Positions 51,321 through 58,941 of a DNA stretch of 64,000 nucleotides are shown here, in pieces. A program made the translations under genes and the position numbers. Below the pieces are notes generated by a model. It saw only the letters and a program-made list of their open reading frames with translations, made no database searches and was not told the DNA's origin. Source of the stretch: Collinsella aerofaciens (GTDB lineage: Bacteria; Actinomycetota; Coriobacteriia; Coriobacteriales; Coriobacteriaceae); the NCBI RefSeq assembly GCF_028209885.1, contig NZ_JAQLEM010000009.1:14262-78261 (forward strand). Direction: 5' to 3'. The stretch's first letter is position 1. Every line of letters begins with the position of its first letter.

Positions 51321-52664
51321 ATGGCTAAGCGTTCTGGGTCGTATGTCGTTCCTTTCTCGTTTGAGCTGCTTTCGTTTGATGAGGCTGTTGGGCTTGCTGC
51401 TGATACGGGGCGGATTTCTGGGGATGCTGGGCCTCTGCTTGAGACGGTTGTCGATATGCTTGATGAGCTGGGGCGTCCGGACGAGTACTTTGATTGCATT
51501 CAGGTCGCCGGTACCAATGGCAAGACTTCGACCACGCGTTTTTCGGCCGCCATTCTTCGCGGCGAGGGGCTCAAGACCGCGCTGTATACGTCGCCGCAGC
51601 TTGTTCGCTATCCCGAGCGCATGGAGGTCGATGGACGCGTCGTGAGCGACGAGGCCTTTGCCCGTGGCGTTTCAGCAGCTGTCGAGGCGGGACATCGCGT
51701 GAATGCGCGCCGTGTGGCGGCGGGGGAGCGCGCCTATACCATCACGCCGTTTGACCTGCTGACGGCTGCCGCACTGGTAGTGTTTGCCGAGGCCGCGGTG
51801 GATGTTGCCGTGCTCGAAGTTGGCATGGGCGGGCGTTGGGATGCTACGAGTGCGACCGATCCCTTGGCCGTCGCCATTACGGGCATTGGACTCGACCATA
51901 CACGTATTTTGGGTGATACGCTCGAGGCCATTGCGGGGGAGAAGGCCGCGGTCATCAAACCCGGACGTCTGGTTGTGCTGGGTGAGGGTACGCACGAATC
52001 GAGCGTTCAGCGTGTGATGGATGCCCGTTGTCGCGAGTGCGGCATTGTGCCGCTGGTGGTGAACCATGCCACGACCAAGGTGCCGGAGCACGTGGGCGAT
52101 ACGGTTGAGTTTAGCTGCACCACGCCGCGTGCGATCTATGTGTCGAGCATGGTCAAGCCGGCCTATCAGCCGCAGAATGCTGCGTGCGCGATTATGCTAT
52201 GCGAGGGCTATCTGGGCCGCGAGCTCGATCGCGATACGTTGGATGCATCGCTTATGGGTTGCCCCACACCGGGTCGTTTTGACGTGCTGGGGACCGATCC
52301 GCTCAAGCTGATCGACGCCTGCCATAACCCTCAGAGCTGCGAGAACTTTGTGAGTGCACTGGACGAGATCGATTCGTGCGTGGAGAACCGCCCCACGCTG
52401 CTGTGTGCCGCGCTGGCCGATAAGGACGTGGCGGGCATCGTTGACGTTTTGGTTCCGGCGTTCCCCCGCGTGGTCGTGACCCAGACCGATTCCGATCGCG
52501 CCCTGCCGGCAGAGGAGCTTGCTGCCCTCGTTGATGCCGATAAGCTCGCGGGCGTATACCCGAGCGTGTCCGAGGCCCTCGCTGCCTTCGATGCCGCGGG
52601 CGAGTCCTTCGTAGCAGCCGGCACTATCACCCTAGCCGGCGAAGTAGCCGGCCTGCTGCGCTAA
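51321..52664 (+). CDS. folC: Folylpolyglutamate synthase / dihydrofolate synthase
   Basis: A 447-residue Mur-ligase-family enzyme that adds glutamate to folates. P-loop VAGTNGKTSTTRFSAAIL, then LYTSPQLVRYPERM, VLEVGMGGRWDATSA with GIGLDHTRILGDTLEAIAGEKA, and in the C-domain DACHNPQSCENF. GGGGGA lies nine bases before ATG 51321. The following valS-folC order is common in Gram-positive bacteria. Whether it also makes dihydrofolate is not clear. Confidence 0.95.
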   Translation: MAKRSGSYVVPFSFELLSFDEAVGLAADTGRISGDAGPLLETVVDMLDELGRPDEYFDCIQVAGTNGKTSTTRFSAAILRGEGLKTALYTSPQLVRYPERMEVDGRVVSDEAFARGVSAAVEAGHRVNARRVAAGERAYTITPFDLLTAAALVVFAEAAVDVAVLEVGMGGRWDATSATDPLAVAITGIGLDHTRILGDTLEAIAGEKAAVIKPGRLVVLGEGTHESSVQRVMDARCRECGIVPLVVNHATTKVPEHVGDTVEFSCTTPRAIYVSSMVKPAYQPQNAACAIMLCEGYLGRELDRDTLDASLMGCPTPGRFDVLGTDPLKLIDACHNPQSCENFVSALDEIDSCVENRPTLLCAALADKDVAGIVDVLVPAFPRVVVTQTDSDRALPAEELAALVDADKLAGVYPSVSEALAAFDAAGESFVAAGTITLAGEVAGLLR

Positions 52665-52678
52665 CCCATCCCCTCATC

Positions 52679-52745
52679 AGTTGCGGTGAAATAGTTCCTG
52701 TTTTTGGGTTCTAGCAGCCCATCCAGGAACTATTCCACCGCAACT
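52679..52745. repeat. 67-base palindromic element, family C copy 4
   Basis: Arms 52679-52700 and 52724-52745 pair at 21 of 22 positions. The outer half AGTTGCGGTGAAATA is shared with copies 1 and 2, but the inner half reads GTTCCTG/CAGGAAC instead of CGGACT/AGTCCG. Loop includes CTGTTTTTGGGTTCTAG, which is also found in the array at 57979-57995. Confidence 0.88.
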
Positions 52746-52769
52746 TAGTTTGGGGGCTTGGGGACCAGG

Positions 52770-53858
52770 CTAGTCTAGGCGGACTGGATCGTGGGGGTAG
52801 GCGTTGAGAATCTCGACGCCGGTCTCGGTGACGAGGGCCAAGTCCTCGATGCGGACGCCGGTACGGCCGGGGAGGTAGATGCCCGGCTCGATGGAGAACG
52901 TCATGCCCGGCTCTACGACCTGCTCGTTGACGAGTGAAACGTCGCCCGGCTCGTGGTCCTGCAGGCCGATTGAGTGCCCCAGGCGATGTGTAAAGTTCTG
53001 CCCATAGCCCGCATCCTCAATCACGTCGCGCGCGGCGCGGTCCAGGTCACACATGCGCACACCCGGTGCGATGAGCGCCTCGGCGGCCTCGTTGGCGCGG
53101 CGCACGATGTCGTAGATGTGTGCCGTCTCCTCGTCCGGCTCGCCCCAAAAGAACGTGCGTGTCATGTCCGAGCAGTATTTGTTATGACGCCCGCCAATGT
53201 CGAACAGCACCACGTCGCCGCGCTTGAGTACCGTATCGTCGGGCTCGTGGTGCGGGTCGCCGGCGTTGGCGCCAAAGCTCACGATGGGCGGAAAGCTAAA
53301 GCCCTCGCAGCCGTGATTGCGGTACAGACTGAGCATCTGGTCAGCAATTTCGCGCTCCGTTACGCCCTCGTGGACGAGCTTGATGGCGTCGGCCATCACG
53401 GCGTCGTTAGCGGCCGAGGACGCGCGCATGAGCTCCTGCTCGGCTTCGTCCTTGTGGGTGCGTGCGGCGGTGACGGCAAAGTCGCCCAGGAAGAACTCGC
53501 TTGCGGCGTGGCGCTCCATGAGCGGCATCAAAAAGCCGGAGCGCATGACGGTGTCGATGCCGAGTGGTTTGGTCGGATCGACCTCGCGAGCGATGGCGTC
53601 GGTCACGACGTCGGTATCGGTGTGGTAGGCAACGCGCGCATTGTCATACTCGGGCAGCTGATGCAGCGCGTTGACTAGGATCACCGGCTCGGCGCCGCGC
53701 GCGAGCAGCACACCGCAAAAACGCTCGAACATATCGGCATAAAAGCCGGTCAGGTAATAGATTGACCACGGGTCGTTTACGAGCAGCTGTGCGCCGGGGT
53801 GCTGAGCCTCGAGCGCATCGAGCACGCGCGCCGCACGCTGGTCATCGACATGTGCCAT
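52770..53858 (-). CDS. Xaa-Pro aminopeptidase-like metallopeptidase (M24 family)
   Basis: A 362-residue peptidase with a creatinase-like N-domain and a pita-bread catalytic domain. Metal ligands are seen as the two aspartates in VVLFDIGGRHNKYCSDMTRT, the histidine in HRLGHSIGLQ, and the glutamates in FSIEPGIYLPGRTG and VRIEDLALV. It should remove N-terminal residues before proline or act as a prolidase. Start at 53858 is supported by AAAGGA seven bases upstream. Single gene; the 67-base element lies after its stop on the folC side. Confidence 0.92.
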   Translation of the reverse strand: MAHVDDQRAARVLDALEAQHPGAQLLVNDPWSIYYLTGFYADMFERFCGVLLARGAEPVILVNALHQLPEYDNARVAYHTDTDVVTDAIAREVDPTKPLGIDTVMRSGFLMPLMERHAASEFFLGDFAVTAARTHKDEAEQELMRASSAANDAVMADAIKLVHEGVTEREIADQMLSLYRNHGCEGFSFPPIVSFGANAGDPHHEPDDTVLKRGDVVLFDIGGRHNKYCSDMTRTFFWGEPDEETAHIYDIVRRANEAAEALIAPGVRMCDLDRAARDVIEDAGYGQNFTHRLGHSIGLQDHEPGDVSLVNEQVVEPGMTFSIEPGIYLPGRTGVRIEDLALVTETGVEILNAYPHDPVRLD

Positions 53859-53980
53859 GAAGCATCCTTTCGCTAGGGTGCCACCATGGTATCCCAAGCC
53901 CGGCACATAGGGACGTTCCTTTTATGCCGACATTTTGGGACACTCCTTGGCATGGTCACTCTGGCAACCATGCGGGCAAA

Positions 53981-54016
53981 AGTAGCTAAAAGAGGCCCGT
54001 CCCAAATGGGCTGCTT
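53981..54016. repeat. Short palindromic element, AGCTAAAAGAG type, copy 1
   Basis: Reads AGTAGCTAAAAGAGGCCCGT then CCCAAATGGGCTGCTT; the ends AAGTAGC / GCTGCTT pair imperfectly. The same sequence with better arms is at 54309-54341. Confidence 0.6.
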
Positions 54017-54017
54017 A

Positions 54018-54171
54018 CAAAACTATGGCGGATTACGGGGCTGGACCTGTATTGCTTGACCATGGAAATAATTGCGAATTTAAAACCGCAGGTAGACGGC
54101 TTATCAAAAATCGAAAATTGCCGGTATGGATGGGGGTCTACGAATCGGCCCCGTAATCCGGCATAGTTTTG
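54018..54171. mobile_element. 154-base element with 24-base terminal inverted repeats (MITE-like)
   Basis: Ends 54018-54041 and 54148-54171 are inverted copies with one mismatch (each begins CAAAACTATG from its own end). The interior is AT-rich and has a further GTAGAC/GTCTAC pair. No coding capacity and no clear target-site duplication (CTTA and AAAT flank it). It could be a small transposon derivative or a long hairpin RNA. Confidence 0.6.
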
Positions 54172-54216
54172 AAATGACGCTAAAGTAGACACAGGCTAAA
54201 TACCGATTCCAAGGAT

Positions 54217-54283
54217 AGTTGCGGTGGAATAGTTCCTGGATGCCGGGGTTTTGGCGGAAATCAGGAACTATTTCACCGCAATT
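54217..54283. repeat. 67-base palindromic element, family C copy 5
   Basis: Arms 54217-54238 and 54262-54283, again 67 bases in all, with the TAGTTCCTG/CAGGAACTA inner half of copy 4. The left arm has GGTGGAA where the right has TTTCACC: a G-T pair in RNA. Confidence 0.85.
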
Positions 54284-54308
54284 GAGGAGGGGCGGGGTGG
54301 ATGGCGGG

Positions 54309-54341
54309 GTAGCTAAAAGAGCCCCGTCCCTAATTAGCTAC
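54309..54341. repeat. Short palindromic element, AGCTAAAAGAG type, copy 2; likely terminator of the minus-strand operon
   Basis: GTAGCTAA / TTAGCTAC perfect arms around AAGAGCCCCGTCCCTAA. The right arm contains the last codons and stop of the DUF1667 gene. Read on the minus strand the hairpin ends in CTCTTTTAGC, so it may help to end the operon transcript. Confidence 0.6.
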
Positions 54342-54740
54342 TTGGGCTCGGTCGATGTCCATGCTGGCGATTAGGTTGATGTTGGTGTCTAGGAGGTTCT
54401 TTAGCACGACATCTCCCATGCGGATGGGAGCTTCGACGACCAGGCCGCGGATGAGGTCCATGGCTTGGGCGTGAAGTTCTAGCGGGATGGCTTCGGCCGT
54501 GCGCACGGGGAGCAGGGCTTCGTCGCCGCCGGAGACGGCCACGGTCGTCGTGAGCACGCGCATGGGGCAGGTGAGCTCCTGATGCGCGAACGTATCGCCG
54601 CGCGGGCAGTTGTTGCCGGTCACGGAGCGCACTTCCACCACGGCGCCATTGGCGTCGCGCTCCACCTCTACGGTCAGAAGGCACTCGGATGGGCAGGTGG
54701 TGCAGTTGAACTGCAGCGTTTCGACCACGTTATCGCTCAT
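54330..54740 (-). CDS. DUF1667 protein
   Basis: A 136-residue protein with the DUF1667 cysteine pattern: CTTCPSECLLTVEVE, then NNCPRGDTFAHQELTCPMRVLTTTV in two blocks, four or five cysteines that may bind a cluster or zinc. The family is found beside GlpA/GlpB-like oxidoreductases and is thought to work with them; its biochemical role is unknown. GGAGG precedes the ATG at 54740. Last gene of a three-gene minus-strand operon. Confidence 0.88.
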   Translation of the reverse strand: MSDNVVETLQFNCTTCPSECLLTVEVERDANGAVVEVRSVTGNNCPRGDTFAHQELTCPMRVLTTTVAVSGGDEALLPVRTAEAIPLELHAQAMDLIRGLVVEAPIRMGDVVLKNLLDTNINLIASMDIDRAQVAN

Positions 54741-54743
54741 AGT

Positions 54744-56105
54744 TTATGCCTCCTCGATGGAATCGACGGATAGAACAATCTCGCTGGCACCCAGATCGAG
54801 CGCCTGCTTGATGACCTTTGCCGGCAGTGGGAAGCTTTCCATAACACTCGGTTTAAACGGGCGGACCTTGCCCACAAACAGCTCCTTGCCGTCGGCTAGG
54901 ATTCGTACGCAGGCGGCGTCGACCGGTCGGCGGACGCGGAAGTTGAGTTTGGTGAGTGCCACAGCCGTAATGCGTGCCGGCAGCGCGTAGCCCGCGTTGC
55001 CGGCAGGGGAGACCTTGAGCTGGCAATTCGCGCCCGCAGCGCCCGCATCGGCCACAGCACCACAGACCAGTGCGTACGCCGCCGCAGCTGCGCCAGCCCT
55101 CTCGGACTCGGTCGTCACGTTGTCGGCCAGGTCGTGCACGTGCAGCACGTTGCCGCAGGCAAAGACACCCGGCACACCCGTCTGCAGACTCTGGTCCACC
55201 ACGGCGCCGCGCGTGCGCGGGTCAAGCTCTACGCCCGCGGCAACCGAAAGCTCATTCTCGGGAATCAGGCCTACCGAAAGCAGCAGCGTGTCGCACGGAA
55301 CAATGCGCTCGGTCCCCGAAATGGGCGCCAGGCGCTCGTCGACTTGGCTCACCTCGACGGCTTCCACGCGGTCGTGCCCGATCACGCGCGTGACTGTGGT
55401 GGACAGATGCAGCGGAATTCCAAAGTCGTCCAGGCAGTTTTTTACATTGCAGCGCAGACCGTTGGCGTACGGCATGAGCTCGTACACGCCTTCGACCGAA
55501 ATCCCCTCGAGCGTGCAGCGACGTGCCATGATCAGCCCGATATCGCCCGAGCCCAAAATGACGGCGCGCGAGCCAGGCTTGAGGTTCTCGATATTGATGT
55601 ATCGCTGCGCCAGGCCGGCCGTAAACACGCCGGCGGGACGACTGCCGGGGATCTTGATCTCGCTGCGGGTGCGTTCACGGCAACCCATGGCAAGGACGAT
55701 TGCGCGCCCGGTGAGCTGCAGCATGCCGGCAGGGCTCATGAGCGTGACGGTGTGGACCGCGGTGTCTTCCGTAGGCTCGCCTGAATCTATCCCAATCACC
55801 ATGCTGTCCAGGAACAGCGCAATGTCGGTTGCGTGCACCTGGTCGATAAAGCGCTGCGCGTACTCGGGACCGGTGAGCTCCTGCTTAAAGTGCGACAGGC
55901 CAAAGCCGGGGTGGATGCACTGGCGGAGGATGCCGCCCAGGTGCTGCTCGCGCTCCACGATGGCCACGCGTGCGCCTGCCTTATGCGCGGCCAGCGCAGC
56001 CGCCATGCCGGCAGGTCCGCCTCCGATGACGACCACGTCGAAGGCTTGCGTTTGTACGGCTTCGACGACGTTGCAATCAATCGCGCTCGATTTGAATTCC
56101 GCCAT
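54744..56105 (-). CDS. FAD/NAD(P)-dependent oxidoreductase, partner of the GlpA-like enzyme
   Basis: A 453-residue pyridine-nucleotide oxidoreductase with FAD motif VVVIGGGPAGMAAALAAHKAG near residue 24, a redox-type cysteine in LGGILRQCIHPGFGL, ILGSGDIGLIMARR as the NAD(P)-binding motif and FACGNVLHVHDL near the C-terminus. In other bacteria this protein stands between a GlpA-type dehydrogenase and DUF1667. It probably moves electrons from the first enzyme to NAD(P) or another acceptor. The 25-residue N-terminal extension before the FAD motif is a little unusual. Confidence 0.88.
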   Translation of the reverse strand: MAEFKSSAIDCNVVEAVQTQAFDVVVIGGGPAGMAAALAAHKAGARVAIVEREQHLGGILRQCIHPGFGLSHFKQELTGPEYAQRFIDQVHATDIALFLDSMVIGIDSGEPTEDTAVHTVTLMSPAGMLQLTGRAIVLAMGCRERTRSEIKIPGSRPAGVFTAGLAQRYINIENLKPGSRAVILGSGDIGLIMARRCTLEGISVEGVYELMPYANGLRCNVKNCLDDFGIPLHLSTTVTRVIGHDRVEAVEVSQVDERLAPISGTERIVPCDTLLLSVGLIPENELSVAAGVELDPRTRGAVVDQSLQTGVPGVFACGNVLHVHDLADNVTTESERAGAAAAAYALVCGAVADAGAAGANCQLKVSPAGNAGYALPARITAVALTKLNFRVRRPVDAACVRILADGKELFVGKVRPFKPSVMESFPLPAKVIKQALDLGASEIVLSVDSIEEA

Positions 56106-56106
56106 T

Positions 56107-57564
56107 CTAGCGCACCCCCTTCAGCGGTCCCTCAACCAACCAAGATCCGGCATCTTCCAGCAGCACCTCGCTGGGGTCGCAGCCCAGCTCGCGCGCCAGG
56201 ATCGCCACCACACGACTCTGGCAAAACCCGCTCTGGCACCGACCCATGCCGGCGCGACAGCGGCGCTTGACGCCCTCGACCGAAACCGCGCCCGGTTGGC
56301 GTCGAATCGCGGCCACGATCTCGGCCTCGGGCAACGTCTCGCAGCGGCAGACAATCTGTCCCCACGCGGGGTCGGACTTGATCAGCTCTTCCTTGCGCGC
56401 CAGCGGTGCGCGGTCAAAGTCGTCCGGCGCACGGCGAATCGGGTTCCAGTCCGCCCGCTCGTGCAGTTCCACGCCCGCCTCACGCATCACAAGCTCCATG
56501 TGCTCGGCAATGGCAGGCGCGCTTGCCACACCCGGCGACTGAATGCCCGCCGCCTGGAAAAGCCCCGGCACCACGGCCGACTGTCCAATAAAGAAGTCGT
56601 TCGTTCCCTGAATGACCGGACGCCCGCCGGCAAATGCGCGCACCACGCGGCGCGTATCCAGATCGGGCACCAGCTTGCGCGCGCCGGTCAGCAGCGCGTT
56701 CACATCGCTTGCATAGGTCTGCGTGTCACCTGGCTCGCGCACAGCGGCGGTTGCGGTGATCACGGTGTTGCCGTGTACGGTGCCCGTGACGATAACGCCC
56801 TTCGATATCGGCGTCGGCACGGGGTAGAGCGGCATGAGCGTGCGCGGCTCCTTGTCCAGCACCACGATGTTTCCCTGGCGCCAGACCATCTGGAACTCCT
56901 CGGCACCCGCCATATGCGAGATGTCGGCGGCGCCGTTGCCCGCTGCGTTGATCAGATAGCGGCAGCGCACGTTGCCAGCGGGGGTCGCCAGCGTAAAGCG
57001 CACGGCTCCGTCATCCGAGTCGGCGACCTCAATGGCCTCCACCGGTGAGGAGCGCATAAACGTCACGCCGTTGGCGACCGCGTTCTCCAGCGCGGCGATG
57101 GCCACTTCAAATGGGTCAACGTAACCGGTCGAAGGGCACCACAGCGCGCACGAGGCCTGGGCACTCGCGCGCGGTTCCAGCTCGTGGATGCGGTCGGGGC
57201 CGACGATCAACAGCTCGGGCACGCCGTTGGCCAGGCCATTCTGGCGCAGCTTCTCCAGGTGCGCGCGGTCCTCGTCGCTAAAACCCAGCACCATCGAACC
57301 GGTGCGGCAGAACAGAAAGCCCAGTTCCTGTGCCCACGTACCGTACAACTCGCAGCCACGGGCGTTAACCTGCGCCTTTACGGTTCCCGGCGCCGGATCG
57401 TAGCCGGCGTGCACCAGGCCGCCGTTGGCCTTCGACGCGCCCAGCGCAATATCGTTAGCCGTCTCGACCACGCAAATGGAAAGGTCAAATCGAGCGAGCT
57501 GCCGCGCGATGGCGCATCCGGTGATGCCCGCGCCGACAATCGCGATATCAAACGTTTCCGTCAC
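56107..57564 (-). CDS. GlpA-like FAD-dependent dehydrogenase with C-terminal BFD-like 2Fe-2S domain
   Basis: A 485-residue DAO-family enzyme (FDIAIVGAGITGCAIARQL at the N-terminus, GASKANGGLVHAGYD as the FAD-contacting loop). The last 90 residues are a BFD-like domain with cysteines in VCRCETLPEAEI and KRRCRAGMGRCQSGFC. Likely glycerol-3-phosphate or a similar 2-hydroxy acid as substrate; no glycerol kinase or facilitator lies nearby. GTG 57564 is preceded by GGGAGG at four bases. A perfect palindrome lies 18 bases upstream. First gene of the minus-strand operon. Confidence 0.88.
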   Translation of the reverse strand: MTETFDIAIVGAGITGCAIARQLARFDLSICVVETANDIALGASKANGGLVHAGYDPAPGTVKAQVNARGCELYGTWAQELGFLFCRTGSMVLGFSDEDRAHLEKLRQNGLANGVPELLIVGPDRIHELEPRASAQASCALWCPSTGYVDPFEVAIAALENAVANGVTFMRSSPVEAIEVADSDDGAVRFTLATPAGNVRCRYLINAAGNGAADISHMAGAEEFQMVWRQGNIVVLDKEPRTLMPLYPVPTPISKGVIVTGTVHGNTVITATAAVREPGDTQTYASDVNALLTGARKLVPDLDTRRVVRAFAGGRPVIQGTNDFFIGQSAVVPGLFQAAGIQSPGVASAPAIAEHMELVMREAGVELHERADWNPIRRAPDDFDRAPLARKEELIKSDPAWGQIVCRCETLPEAEIVAAIRRQPGAVSVEGVKRRCRAGMGRCQSGFCQSRVVAILARELGCDPSEVLLEDAGSWLVEGPLKGVR

Positions 57565-57581
57565 AGTGCCTCCCAGATGAG

Positions 57582-57596
57582 TTGACAGGCTGTCAA
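57582..57596. promoter_or_regulatory. Operator-like palindrome before the GlpA-like operon
   Basis: TTGACAG-g-CTGTCAA, a perfect dyad 18-32 bases upstream of the GTG start, on the edge of the divergent intergenic region. It resembles GntR- or Crp-type sites in size. Confidence 0.55.
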
Positions 57597-57755
57597 TAAG
57601 ACTATCCTACGGTCTACACACCCCCAGCGCGGCGGCAATGCGGCGAACAGCCCCGCAACACCCGCCAACGGCAGGCGCGGGCCGGCCCAGCACGGATGCT
57701 GGCCACGTTAGACCGCGAGATCTTCCCACCAAACATCGCGGTCGTCGCCGTTACC

Positions 57756-58172
57756 TGTTACAGATTGAGATGCTGCGTCCACAGGCGCACGTTCATCTCG
57801 ATTTGTAACGATAGGCGGGGAATTGCGGTCCTACGTGTTACAGATCGAGACGGTAGCCCGTCGGGTTACTCGTATGTCTCGATCTGTAACAGCTGGCAGA
57901 GTTTTTGGTTCCTTTCTGTTGCAGGTCGAGACAATCTTTCCGACGGATTCTGGTTGTCTCAATCTGTAACAGAAAGAACTGTTTTTGGGTTCTAGATGTT
58001 ACAGATTGAGATTGAAGTCGGGGAGAGATTCCTCAGTCTAAATCTGTAACATCTGGACCTGTTTAAGCTGAGCAACTGTTACAGATTGAGACATTGGGTC
58101 TGGAAGTTTCCGTTTGTCTCGATCTGTAACATCTAGACCCGGATTCCGCTCCCACCTGTTACAGATTGAGAT
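57756..58172. repeat. Array of 11 alternating inverted 16-base repeats
   Basis: The motif TGTTACAGATTGAGAC (plus strand) starts at 57756, 57836, 57917, 57997, 58077 and 58157; its reverse complement GTCTCGATCTGTAACA starts near 57795, 57876, 57956, 58036 and 58116. The step between successive copies is 38-41 bases and the full period is 80 or 81 bases. The 22-26-base stretches between copies are mostly unlike one another. The array begins and ends with a plus-oriented copy. Confidence 0.93.
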
Positions 58173-58271
58173 GTTTGTGTCCGCGCCAGCCCCGCCCCTA
58201 GCCGTGGTCCCATATAAACAAACCCCGTGGTAAACTTGACCGGACTGTTAATATTCCGAAAGGTACCCGTA

Positions 58272-58703
58272 ATGTCCAAGTACATCTCCGAGCTCATGTC
58301 GCCGCAGCTTATGGGCGTCGTCTATGCCTTCGTTGGCTTTATCATCGCCCTGTATGTGCTGTCGGTCGTCTATGTGTTCATCGACGCTCGCCGCCGCGGC
58401 GCCAGCGCCTACGTGGCATGGGGCATCATCGCCCTCATCCCGTTTGTGGGTCTCATCGCCTACCTGGTCCTGCGCCCGCACTCCTACGCGGCCGACCGCG
58501 AGGAGCAGGAGCTGGACATGGCCCTGCGCGAGCGCCAGCTTGCCCAGTACGGCACCTGCCCGCAGTGCGGCGCTCCCATCGAGAAGGACTTTGTCGTGTG
58601 CCCGGTGTGTGATACCCAGGTTCGCAACGTGTGCCCCAGCTGCCATCGCCCGCTCGACGCGCACTGGAAGGTCTGCCCCTACTGCCGAACTCGCATTCAG
58701 TAA
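58272..58703 (+). CDS. Two-span membrane protein with double zinc ribbon
   Basis: A 143-residue protein. Two N-terminal spans (LMGVVYAFVGFIIALYVLSV and VAWGIIALIPFVGLIAYLVL) with the arrangement of the PLDc_N domain, a short charged helix, then a double zinc ribbon: CPQCGAPIEKDFVVCPVC and CPSCHRPLDAHWKVCPYC. Eight cysteines in four pairs should bind two zinc ions in the cytoplasm. Function unknown. ATG 58272 follows GAAAGG by eight bases. It is the first gene downstream of the palindrome array. Confidence 0.85.
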   Translation: MSKYISELMSPQLMGVVYAFVGFIIALYVLSVVYVFIDARRRGASAYVAWGIIALIPFVGLIAYLVLRPHSYAADREEQELDMALRERQLAQYGTCPQCGAPIEKDFVVCPVCDTQVRNVCPSCHRPLDAHWKVCPYCRTRIQ

Positions 58704-58811
58704 CGCATCCATCGCCGGGCCGGCCGCAAGCCACGGGCGCCGCGCGTCACGCGCAAGCCGCACGCGCGTCCCACAGCCCCGCCCCCACACGATGAAGCAT
58801 GCGTAGAAAAT

Positions 58812-58842
58812 CGCCCGCCGCTCCATTAAGGTGCGGCGGGCG
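58812..58842. terminator. Hairpin between the zinc-ribbon gene and thrS
   Basis: CGCCCGCCGC / GCGGCGGGCG, perfect ten-base arms. On the plus strand only CTTGTAT follows; on the minus strand ATTTTC follows. It probably ends the zinc-ribbon transcript although the T-tract is weak, and the thrS promoter begins at its right edge. Confidence 0.55.
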
Positions 58843-58843
58843 C

Positions 58844-58871
58844 TTGTATACCAAGGCAACCTGCCTATAAT
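58844..58871 (+). promoter_or_regulatory. Promoter of thrS
   Basis: TTGTAT (58844-58849) and TATAAT (58866-58871) separated by 16 bases. Transcription would begin close to 58878, at the left arm of the leader hairpin. Confidence 0.6.
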
Positions 58872-58915
58872 GATGCAAGTCAAAAACGCCGAGCGCATCG
58901 CACGCACTTGCATCA
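58871..58915 (+). promoter_or_regulatory. Leader hairpin of thrS
   Basis: TGATGCAAGT (58871-58880) and ACTTGCATCA (58906-58915) are perfect inverted repeats; the right arm ends about eight bases before the ribosome binding site GAGAGGAG. A site for feedback on translation, as ThrRS does in E. coli, is conceivable. The left arm starts within the -10 box, so part of it may not be transcribed. Confidence 0.45.
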
Positions 58916-58941
58916 GGCATCCGAGAGGAGAAAACATACCC

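Larger units (their letters stand above)
53859..54329. other. Gene-free stretch of 471 bases with several palindromic elements
   Basis: Between the M24 peptidase (reading away) and the DUF1667 gene end. It holds one short palindromic element (53981-54016), a 154-base element with terminal inverted repeats (54018-54171), a family C copy (54217-54283), and the start of another short element (54309-54341). No protein gene is supported. Confidence 0.7.
57565..58271. other. Divergent 707-base intergenic region
   Basis: Between the minus-strand GlpA-like operon and the plus-strand zinc-ribbon gene. It holds the operator-like palindrome (57582-57596), about 150 GC-rich bases without visible features, and the alternating palindrome array (57756-58172). 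The last 90 bases before the zinc-ribbon gene contain TATAAA-like sequence near 58212 and GAAAGG at 58258. Confidence 0.7.

Noticed and set aside
57756..58172. Reading the repeat array as a CRISPR array
   Set aside because: Successive repeats alternate in orientation, repeats are only 16 bases, individual copies vary, and no cas gene lies in the window.
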